A DNA stretch of 64,000 nucleotides from Amycolatopsis acididurans (GTDB taxonomy: Bacteria > Actinomycetota > Actinomycetes > Mycobacteriales > Pseudonocardiaceae): positions 62,001 to 126,000 of the forward strand of contig NZ_JAAXLS010000017.1 of assembly GCF_012328925.1 (NCBI RefSeq). The letters run 5' to 3'. This document shows, piece by piece, positions 57,158-64,000 of this stretch. Numbering within the stretch: position 1 is the stretch's first letter; each line of letters opens with the position of its first letter. Made by a program: the position numbers and the translations under genes. The notes under the pieces are model-generated. The model saw only the letters and a list, made by a program, of their open reading frames with translations, was not told the origin of the DNA and made no database searches.

Positions 57158-57933
57158 AAATCGCTTACGACGACACGGGTTCCGGCGAACCGGTGCTGCT
57201 CGTCATGGGTACGGCGGCCAGTGGCCGGGTGTGGCATCTGCATCAGGTGCCCGCGCTCACCGAGGCCGGGTACCGCGTCGTCACGTTCGACAATCGCGGG
57301 ATTTCGCCCGCGCCGCCGGGTTTCACGATCGACGATCTCGTCGCCGACACAGCCGGGCTCATCGAGCAGCTCGGACTCGGCCCGTGCCGGGTCGTGGGCA
57401 CGTCGATGGGCGCGCAGGTGGCGGCGGAACTGGCGCTCACGCGGCCGGAGCTGGTGTCGCGGGCGGTGTTGATGGCCACGCGCGGGCGTCCGGACGCGAT
57501 GCGCGCCACGATGGGCGCCGCGGAACGTGCGTTGCGGGACAGCGGGGTCGAGCTTCCCGCGTGCTACGAAGCGGTGCTGCGGGCCGTGCAGAATCTCTCG
57601 CCCCGCACGCTCAACGACGATTTCCGGATCCAGGACTGGCTCGACGTCTTCGAGATGTCGCCCACGGCGTGGACGCCGGGCGTGCGTGCGCAGCTTCGCT
57701 TGGACATCATCGAAAGCAGGCTTGAGGCGTACCGGGCGATCCGGGTGCCGTGCCTGGTGATCGGGTTCGCGGACGATCTCCGACTGCCCCCGCACCTGGC
57801 CCGCGAGGTGGCGGAGGCGATTCCGGGCGCGCGCTACGTCGAGATCGAGGACTGCGGGCACTACGGCTACCTGGAGCGACCGGACGCGGTCAACGAAGCG
57901 CTCGTCACCTTTTTCGCGGCTGGACACGTTTAG
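57130..57933 (+). CDS. Alpha/beta hydrolase
   Basis: The 267-residue hydrolase has LLVMGTAASGRVWHL (oxyanion region), the nucleophile elbow VGTSMGAQVA with Ser93, an acid in FADDLRLP near 216, and the catalytic His in DCGHYGYLERP near 243. It may be a siderophore esterase or a thioesterase-like editing enzyme. It is not a canonical type II thioesterase, whose elbow usually reads GHSMG. ATG at 57130 lies inside the exporter 3' end, behind GAGGAGAACC. Confidence 0.8.
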   Translation: MSFADVNGIKIAYDDTGSGEPVLLVMGTAASGRVWHLHQVPALTEAGYRVVTFDNRGISPAPPGFTIDDLVADTAGLIEQLGLGPCRVVGTSMGAQVAAELALTRPELVSRAVLMATRGRPDAMRATMGAAERALRDSGVELPACYEAVLRAVQNLSPRTLNDDFRIQDWLDVFEMSPTAWTPGVRAQLRLDIIESRLEAYRAIRVPCLVIGFADDLRLPPHLAREVAEAIPGARYVEIEDCGHYGYLERPDAVNEALVTFFAAGHV

Positions 57934-57944
57934 GGTCGCCTTAC

Positions 57945-57963
57945 TAAGGTAAGCCTCGGCTAA
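57945..57963 (+). promoter_or_regulatory. Iron-box-like site upstream of mbtH
   Basis: TAAGGTAAGCCTCGGCTAA (57945-57963) matches the IdeR/DmdR consensus at about 13 of 19 positions and lies 18 bases before the mbtH GTG. Iron control of the NRPS operon is likely. Confidence 0.5.
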
Positions 57964-57980
57964 TCACGAGGAGGCTTACC

Positions 57981-58196
57981 GTGACCAATCCGTTCGATGA
58001 CGAGAACGGCCGGTTCTACGCGCTGGTCAACGACGAGGGCCAGTACTCGCTGTGGCCCACCTTCGCGGAGGTGCCGGCGGGCTGGCGCGTGGTGTTCGGT
58101 GAGGACAGCAGGCAGGCATGCCTCGATTACATCGAGGCGAACTGGACCGACATGCGTCCGCTCAGCCTTGTGCGGGCCATGAACGACGAGTCCTGA
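57981..58196 (+). CDS. MbtH-like protein
   Basis: The 71-residue protein reads MTNPFDDENGRFYALVNDEGQYSLWPTFAEVPAGWRVVFGEDSRQACLDYIEANWTDMRPLSL. It holds the MbtH pattern of conserved Trp residues and NxEGQYSLWP. MbtH proteins bind and activate adenylation domains of NRPSs. GTG at 57981 follows GAGGAGG. The NRPS GTG is two bases after its stop, so it is expressed with the NRPS. Confidence 0.95.
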   Translation: MTNPFDDENGRFYALVNDEGQYSLWPTFAEVPAGWRVVFGEDSRQACLDYIEANWTDMRPLSLVRAMNDES

Positions 58197-58198
58197 CG

Positions 58199-61100
58199 GT
58201 GGCCGCGAGCGTCGAGAGCGTTCTTCCGCTCACGCCTCTCCAAGAGGGCATGGTCTTCCACGCCTTGCTCGGGGACGGCGTCGATGTCTACACGGTGCAG
58301 ACCGTGCTGCGGCTCGCCGAGGACGTCGACGCCGAGCGCATGCGGAGCGCCGCCGAGGCACTGGTGCGGCGGCATGCGAACCTGCGTGCCGCGTTCCGCA
58401 GCCAGTCCTCGGGGCAGTTCGTGCAGGTCATCCGGCGTGCGGTGCGGGTGCCGTTCCGTGTCGTGGCGGAGGTCGACCTCGACGAAGAACGTGCCGCACC
58501 GTTCGACCTGGCCCGCCCGCCGCTGCTGCGGTTCACCTTGGCCGGCAAGCGAACCCTGGTGCTGACGGCGCATCACCTGTTGTGGGATGGCTGGTCCGCG
58601 CCGATCGTGGTGCGCGAACTGCTGGCGCTGTACCGGGGCGAGAGCCTGCCGCCGGTGCGCCCGTTCCGCGAGCATCTCGCCTGGCTGTCCAAACAGGACA
58701 AACGGCGGGCGCGAGAGGCGTGGGTGGAGGCGCTTCGCGATCTCGACGGGCCGACTCTCGTCGGCGGTGGCGCCACGGGTTTCCCAGCATGCACCGAATT
58801 CACCGTGCCCGCCGCGGAACTGAACCGGGTGGCGCGGTCGCGGGGGCTGACCGTCAACACCGTCGTGCAGGGCGCGTGGGCCCTGGTGCTCGCGGAACTC
58901 ACCGGACGGTCCGACGTCGTCTTCGGCGCGACGGTTTCCGGCCGCAGCCCCGAGGTTCCGGGTGTCGAATCGATGGTCGGGCTGTTCATCAACACCGTGC
59001 CGGTGCGGGTGCGGCTCACGCCGGGGGAGTCGCTCGCGGAACTGTTCACGCGGGTCCAGGCGGAGCAGGCGCGGCTGCTGGAGCACCAGCACCTCGGCCT
59101 CGCCGACATCCAGCGGGCGCCCCTGTTCGACACGCTCGTGGTATTCGAGAGCTACCCGATGGACGGCGACATTCCATTACTGGACGAGGTTTCCGTCCGC
59201 GACTCGACGCACTACCCGTTGGCGCTGAACGTGGTTCCCGGCGACGAACTGGCTGTTCGCATCGACCACGACGCGGACCGGTTCCCGGACGTTTCCGAGA
59301 TCGCCGACCGGTTCCGGGAGATCCTCACCCGCTTCACCGAGGCGCCGGACAAGCGTCCCGAGGTGCGGTCGAACGACACGGCCGTGGAGGTGCCGGAGGC
59401 GACGTTGCCGGAGTTGTTCGGGGTTCAGGTGGGGCGGACTCCTGACGCGGTGGCGGTGGTTTTCGAGGGGGCTCGGCTGACGTATGGGGAGTTGGATGCG
59501 CGTGTGTCGGTGTTGGCTGGTCGGTTGGCGGCGGTGGGGGTGGGGCCGGAGTCGGTTGTGGGTGTGCGGATGGATCGTTCGCTGGATCTGGTGGTGTCGT
59601 TGTTGGGGATCTTGAAGGCGGGTGGTGCGTATTTGCCGTTGGATCCGTCGTATCCGGAGGAGCGTCTGGATTTCATGGTTGAGGATGTGGGGCCGGTGGT
59701 GGTTTTGCCGGCGGCGCTCGATGGATCGCGACCGGTCACACCGCCGATACCTGACAACCCGGCGTATGTGATTTACACGTCGGGTTCGACTGGAAAGCCG
59801 AAGGGTGTGGTGGTGTCGCATCGGGCGATTGTGAATCGTTTGTTGTGGATGCAGCACGAGTACGGTCTCGGTGCGGGTGATCGGGTGTTGCAGAAGACTC
59901 CGTCGAGTTTTGATGTGTCGGTGTGGGAGTTTTTCTGGCCGCTGATCACCGGTGCGACGTTGGTGGTGGCGAGGCCGGGGGGTCATAAGGATCCCGACTA
60001 TCTGGCGGGGGTGATTGAGCGGGAGGGGGTCACGACGGTCCATTTTGTTCCGTCGATGTTGCGTGTGTATGGGGATCGGCCGTTGCCGGGGCGGGTGATC
60101 TGTAGTGGGGAAGTGCTTGCGGAGGACATCGCGAGGCCGGGGATGCACAACTTGTATGGGCCGACCGAGGCGGCTGTGGATGTGACGTTTCACCGGGTTG
60201 AGGACGGTGTGAAGATTGGCCGCCCGGTGTGGAACACCCAGGTGCACGTCCTCGACCAGCATCTTCGGCCGGTTCCGTTCGGCGTCACCGGTGAGCTGTA
60301 CGTCGGCGGCGTTCAGCTTGCCCGGGGATATCTGAAGCGGGCCGGTTTGACGGCGTCCCGGTTCGTGGCGAACCCGTTCGAGCCGGGGCAGCGGCTCTAT
60401 CGCACGGGTGATCTGGTGCGCTGGAGCGGTGAGGCCCTCGAGTATCTGGGTCGCACCGATGATCAGGTGAAGATCCGCGGGTTCCGGGTCGAACTGGGCG
60501 AGATCGAAGCCGCCCTCACCGCACAGCCCGGCGTACAGGCGGCGGCCGTCACGGTGCAGGCCGAGCGTCAACAGCTCATCGCCTACGTCGTCGGCAAGGC
60601 CGAACCGCCCAACCTGCCCGAGCACATGATCCCGTCGGTGTTCGTGGAACTGGACGAGTTGCCGCTGACACCGAGCGGGAAGCTCGACCGCAAAGCCCTG
60701 CCCGAACCGCGTTTCGAGGCCGATGCTCATGCCCGCGACCCGCGTGAAGAGATCCTGTGCGGACTGTTCGCCGACGTTCTCGGTGCGGGCAGCCTCGGCG
60801 TGCACGACGACTTCTTCGCCCTCGGTGGACATTCCCTGCTCGCGACGAAACTCGTCAGCCGTATCCGCCGGACGTTCGGCGTGGATCTGCCGCTGCGCGG
60901 CGTGTTCGACAACCCGACGGTGGCTCGGCTCGCACCGATGCTCGATGCCGGGACACAGCGCCCACCGCTGGTCGCGCGGCCGCGCCCGGACCGAGTACCG
61001 CTGTCGCCGGCCCAGCGCAGCCTGTGGTTCCTCCACCACCTCGAAGGACCCAGCCCGACCTACAACATCCCGTTCGCCGCCCGCCTGCGCGGGCCGCTGG

Positions 61101-64000
61101 ACACCGAAGCCCTGAAAGCCGCGCTGCAGGACGTCGTCGCACGGCACGAGTCGCTGCGCACGATCTTCCCCGGCGCCGAGCCGTACCAGCGCATCCTGCC
61201 CGCCCAGCCCGTGCGCCGCGGCTCGATCTCGCATTCGTTCCGGCTCGACGAGGAACCGCCGATCCGGTACGACCTGCGGCGGACCGGCGACGACGAGTAC
61301 GAGTTCAGGCTCGTCGTGCACCACATCGCCGCCGACGAATGGTCCGCACGGCCGCTGCTGCGTGATCTCGGCGAGGCCTACGCCGCACGGATCGCCGGTA
61401 CCGCACCCCACTGGCAGCCGCTTCCGGTGCAGTACGCGGACTACACGCTGTGGCAGGAGGAAAACGCCAGCGGCACGGAGTTCTGGGCGAAGCAACTCGA
61501 AGACCCGCCCGAGGAACTTCCGCTTCCCACCGATCGCCCGCGACCACCGCAGCCGACCCGGCGCGGCGGAAGCGTCCACATCGGATTTCCCGAGGTGACC
61601 TCGCTCGCGCGGCGCCTGGGCGTGACCGAACTGATGGTCGGCCAGGCCGCCGTCGCCGTGCTGCTGCACCGGCTCGGCGCCGGCGAGGACATCCCGCTCG
61701 GGACACCCGCCGCGGGCCGCAACGACGACGCGCTGGACAACCTGGTCGGTTTCTTCGTCAACAACCTGGTGCTGCGTACCGACGTGAGCGGGGACCCGAC
61801 GTTCCGTGAGCTGCTCGGCCGGATCCGCGAGACCAACCTGGAGGCCTACTCGCATCAGGACGTGCCGTTCGAGCGCGTGGTGGACGCGCTCAACCCGCCG
61901 CGCTCACCGGGCCGCCACCCGCTGTTCCAGATCATGGTCTCCCAGCGGGACGAGCCCATCGAACTCGCGCTGCCCGGAATCACCGCGACGTCGCTGGATC
62001 CCGGCATCACCGGAGCCAAGTTCGATCTCGCGTTCCACTTCGGACCAGGCGCGTGCGACATCACCTACAGCGCGGACCTGTTCGAGGAGTCCACAGTAGA
62101 GCGTTTAGGCCGGTGGTTCGCCAGGGTTGTCGAAGTGCTCGTGCGCGATCCGGAACGTCCGGTCGGGCTGGTCGACCTCCTCGACGAGTCCGAGCACGCG
62201 CGGCTGCACTCCTTCAACGACACTGCGGAGAACCGGCCGCACATCACCCTGACCGAGATGGTGGAGGAGCAGGTCACGCGGACCCCGGACGCGATCGCCG
62301 TCGAGTTCCACGACCGCAAGCTCACCTATGCGGAGCTCAACGGCCTCGCCAACCATCTCGCGGGTGAACTGCGGTACCTCGGCCCGGAGCAGTGCGTCGG
62401 CGTGCACTGGGAGCGGTCACTGGAGATGGTGGTCGGCCTGCTGGCGATCGAAAAGGCCGGCGCGGCGTTCGTTCCACTCGAACCGTCGTGGCCGGCGCGC
62501 CGGATCGCGGAGGTCTGCGAAAGCGCACGTCTCGCGGCGATCGTGAGCGGCGAGACCCACGACGAGCCGGTGCGTGAACTCGGCGTACCGGTCGTGCACG
62601 TGGATCTCGAAAGGTCCACACCGGACAATCCCGGCGTCCGCATCGATCCCGAGCGGCTCGCCTACGTCATCTACACCTCAGGCTCGACCGGGACCCCGAA
62701 GGGCGCGATGATCCGCCACCGCGCGATCACGCATCGCCTGCTGTGGCAGCGCGAAATGCTCGGCTTCGGGCCCGGCGACGCGGCCCTGTTCAAGGCGCCG
62801 CTCGGCTTCGACATCTCGATCAACGAGGTGTTCCTGCCGCTGGTCACCGGCGGCAGGCTGGTGATCGCCGAACCCGGCGGCGAGCGCGACATCGACTACC
62901 TGCTCGAGCTCATCGACCGGCACGAGGTGACCTTCACCTACTTGCCGTCCTCGGTGCTCGACCTGCTGCTGGAGATGGACGGCTTCAGGGAACGCGCGCG
63001 GTCGCTCAAGCACGTGTGGTGTGGCGGCGAGGTGCTCACTCCCGAGCTGTTCCAGCGGTTCCGGGCGAGCAGCGACGCGGTGATGTATCACGGTTACGGC
63101 CCCGCCGAGGCCACGATCGGCGTGAGCCACGTCGTGTATCGCGACGCCGTGCGCAGCACCGTGTCGATCGGCAAACCGAACGGAAACACCCAGCTGTACG
63201 TGCTGGACCGGCATCTGCTGCCCGCCCCGGTCGGCGTGCCCGGCGAACTGTACGCGGGCGGCGTGTACCTCGGCCGCGGCTACATCAACGACCCGCGTCG
63301 CACCGCCGGCCACTTCGTCGCGAACCCGTTCTCGCCCGGCGAGCGCCTGTACCGCACCGGGGACCTCGCGCGCCGGCAGCCCGACGGCAGCCTGGAATTC
63401 CTCGGCCGCGCCGACAACCAGGTCAAGATCCGCGGCATGCGCGTCGAACTCGAAGAGATCGAGGCGGTGCTCGAACAGCACGAGGGAGTCCGCCGCGCGG
63501 TCGCGCTGGTGCGGGACCAGGGACTCGTGGGGTACTGCCTCGGGCGGGAGATCGACGGGCTGCGCGACTGGCTGCGGCAGCGGCTGCCGGAGCACATGGT
63601 GCCGGCCCGGTACCTGTTCCTCGACGAGTTCCCGCTGATGCCCTCGGGCAAGGTCAACCGCCGCGCGCTGCCCGAACCACCGGCCGAAAACACGTCGCGG
63701 CTGCCCGTCACCGAGACCGAAAAGATCCTTTGTGGACTGGTGGCGGAGCTGCTCGAGCTGCCCGAGGTCGGTGCGGAGGACAACTTCTTCACCCTCGGCG
63801 GCGACAGCATCTCCTCGATCCGGTTCGTCGGCAAGGCCCGCGCCGCGGGACTGCGGATCTCGCCGCGCCAGGTGTTCGAGCACCAGACCGCCGCCGCGCT
63901 GGCCCGCGTAGCCGACGCCGCGACCACGGTCACGCACGCCGACGGCACCGGCGAGGTGCCGCTCACGCCGATCATGCGATGGTGGGCCGAATCCGGCGCG
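58199..64000 (+). CDS. Non-ribosomal peptide synthetase, two modules visible (C-A-T, C-A-T-E start), runs off the right edge
   Basis: About 1934 residues are visible from GTG at 58199 to the window edge with no frame break. C1 (about 7-400) has HHLLWDG at 125-131. A1 (400-840) has the YTSGSTGKPKG core near 525; its pocket reads D-V-W-H-I-S-L-V-D-K, close to the EntF serine code. T1 carries LGGHSL with Ser879. C2 (935-1345) has HHIAADE in place of HHxxxDG. A2 (1350-1840) reads D-I-N-Y-W-G-G-I-G-K, the pocket reported for N5-formyl-N5-hydroxyornithine in coelichelin. T2 has LGGDSI (Ser1870), typical before an epimerase, and PLTPIMRWW at about 1919 opens that domain. The first module begins with C, so an upstream donor must come from another protein. 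Codon use in A1 changes sharply. Confidence 0.92.
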   Translation, partial: MAASVESVLPLTPLQEGMVFHALLGDGVDVYTVQTVLRLAEDVDAERMRSAAEALVRRHANLRAAFRSQSSGQFVQVIRRAVRVPFRVVAEVDLDEERAAPFDLARPPLLRFTLAGKRTLVLTAHHLLWDGWSAPIVVRELLALYRGESLPPVRPFREHLAWLSKQDKRRAREAWVEALRDLDGPTLVGGGATGFPACTEFTVPAAELNRVARSRGLTVNTVVQGAWALVLAELTGRSDVVFGATVSGRSPEVPGVESMVGLFINTVPVRVRLTPGESLAELFTRVQAEQARLLEHQHLGLADIQRAPLFDTLVVFESYPMDGDIPLLDEVSVRDSTHYPLALNVVPGDELAVRIDHDADRFPDVSEIADRFREILTRFTEAPDKRPEVRSNDTAVEVPEATLPELFGVQVGRTPDAVAVVFEGARLTYGELDARVSVLAGRLAAVGVGPESVVGVRMDRSLDLVVSLLGILKAGGAYLPLDPSYPEERLDFMVEDVGPVVVLPAALDGSRPVTPPIPDNPAYVIYTSGSTGKPKGVVVSHRAIVNRLLWMQHEYGLGAGDRVLQKTPSSFDVSVWEFFWPLITGATLVVARPGGHKDPDYLAGVIEREGVTTVHFVPSMLRVYGDRPLPGRVICSGEVLAEDIARPGMHNLYGPTEAAVDVTFHRVEDGVKIGRPVWNTQVHVLDQHLRPVPFGVTGELYVGGVQLARGYLKRAGLTASRFVANPFEPGQRLYRTGDLVRWSGEALEYLGRTDDQVKIRGFRVELGEIEAALTAQPGVQAAAVTVQAERQQLIAYVVGKAEPPNLPEHMIPSVFVELDELPLTPSGKLDRKALPEPRFEADAHARDPREEILCGLFADVLGAGSLGVHDDFFALGGHSLLATKLVSRIRRTFGVDLPLRGVFDNPTVARLAPMLDAGTQRPPLVARPRPDRVPLSPAQRSLWFLHHLEGPSPTYNIPFAARLRGPLDTEALKAALQDVVARHESLRTIFPGAEPYQRILPAQPVRRGSISHSFRLDEEPPIRYDLRRTGDDEYEFRLVVHHIAADEWSARPLLRDLGEAYAARIAGTAPHWQPLPVQYADYTLWQEENASGTEFWAKQLEDPPEELPLPTDRPRPPQPTRRGGSVHIGFPEVTSLARRLGVTELMVGQAAVAVLLHRLGAGEDIPLGTPAAGRNDDALDNLVGFFVNNLVLRTDVSGDPTFRELLGRIRETNLEAYSHQDVPFERVVDALNPPRSPGRHPLFQIMVSQRDEPIELALPGITATSLDPGITGAKFDLAFHFGPGACDITYSADLFEESTVERLGRWFARVVEVLVRDPERPVGLVDLLDESEHARLHSFNDTAENRPHITLTEMVEEQVTRTPDAIAVEFHDRKLTYAELNGLANHLAGELRYLGPEQCVGVHWERSLEMVVGLLAIEKAGAAFVPLEPSWPARRIAEVCESARLAAIVSGETHDEPVRELGVPVVHVDLERSTPDNPGVRIDPERLAYVIYTSGSTGTPKGAMIRHRAITHRLLWQREMLGFGPGDAALFKAPLGFDISINEVFLPLVTGGRLVIAEPGGERDIDYLLELIDRHEVTFTYLPSSVLDLLLEMDGFRERARSLKHVWCGGEVLTPELFQRFRASSDAVMYHGYGPAEATIGVSHVVYRDAVRSTVSIGKPNGNTQLYVLDRHLLPAPVGVPGELYAGGVYLGRGYINDPRRTAGHFVANPFSPGERLYRTGDLARRQPDGSLEFLGRADNQVKIRGMRVELEEIEAVLEQHEGVRRAVALVRDQGLVGYCLGREIDGLRDWLRQRLPEHMVPARYLFLDEFPLMPSGKVNRRALPEPPAENTSRLPVTETEKILCGLVAELLELPEVGAEDNFFTLGGDSISSIRFVGKARAAGLRISPRQVFEHQTAAALARVADAATTVTHADGTGEVPLTPIMRWWAESGA

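Noticed and set aside
59177..61855. An 892-codon open frame on the minus strand
   Set aside because: It lies opposite the NRPS gene and reads as low-complexity Arg/His/Pro-rich sequence. Long antisense frames are expected in high-GC DNA. The plus strand carries clear NRPS motifs.

Overview
This is a chromosomal window from a high-GC actinomycete. C-ending codons dominate, GTG starts are common, and many gene pairs overlap as ATGA or GTGA. The tyrosine tRNA, DUF4177, LigC/LigD-polymerase and F420-type luciferase-like genes, and the salicylate-hydroxamate siderophore locus at the right end, together point to the Pseudonocardiaceae. The locus resembles the amychelin-type clusters of Amycolatopsis. 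The genus is an inference from gene content, not from a marker gene.

Layout. (1) 1-8.3 kb, housekeeping genes: the start of a nucleotide-sugar dehydrogenase, an F420-type oxidoreductase, a secreted beta-propeller, HtpX, RmlA, a hydrolase-TetR-DsbA operon with an operator-like palindrome, a secreted sialidase-like protein, DUF4177 and YajQ. (2) 8.4-10.6 kb, a decayed integration hotspot: an intact tRNA-Tyr(GTA), a 54-nt duplication of its 3' part at 9.9 kb, two broken tyrosine recombinases, and a Phd/RelE-like toxin-antitoxin pair with a 49-bp palindrome upstream. (3) 10.6-11.8 kb, a secreted sedolisin-like protease. (4) 11.8-41.9 kb, a catabolic island: P450 and 3Fe-4S ferredoxin, two FadR-type GntR regulators, two crotonases, a thiolase, three acyl-CoA dehydrogenases, six SDRs, an acyl-CoA ligase, a CoA-transferase, CitE-like and MaoC proteins, an aldehyde dehydrogenase, an amidohydrolase, two SnoaL-like proteins, a Fe-S flavoenzyme, and a branched-chain-type ABC importer with two paralogous binding proteins. 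Divergent promoters across the island share a TGATnA-N3-TnA motif. Gene content suits CoA-dependent breakdown of an imported alicyclic or branched carboxylic acid. (5) 41.9-48.2 kb, unlinked genes: nitroreductase, glyoxalase, DUF429, MscS, a multi-helix membrane protein, and a LigC/LigD-polymerase pair. (6) 48.3-64 kb, a siderophore cluster: hydroxyornithine formyltransferase, ornithine N-monooxygenase, salicylate synthase, aryl-AMP ligase with two FecCD permeases, an exporter, a hydrolase, MbtH, and an NRPS that runs off the right edge. Iron-box-like sites lie in its promoters.

How the genes work together. In the siderophore locus the monooxygenase and formyltransferase should make N5-formyl-N5-hydroxyornithine. 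The second NRPS adenylation domain carries the pocket read for that residue, and an epimerase follows it. The first module reads serine. Salicylate synthase and the aryl ligase supply the cap, while the exporter and permeases handle secretion and uptake. In the catabolic island the importer and CoA ligase or CoA-transferase bring in and activate an acid. Dehydrogenases, hydratases, SDRs and thiolase then shorten it, and the BadI/MenB-like crotonase is a candidate ring-cleaving step.

Two arrays of the same 22-bp unit (27588-27735 and 51951-52300) lie between convergent genes in otherwise unrelated regions.
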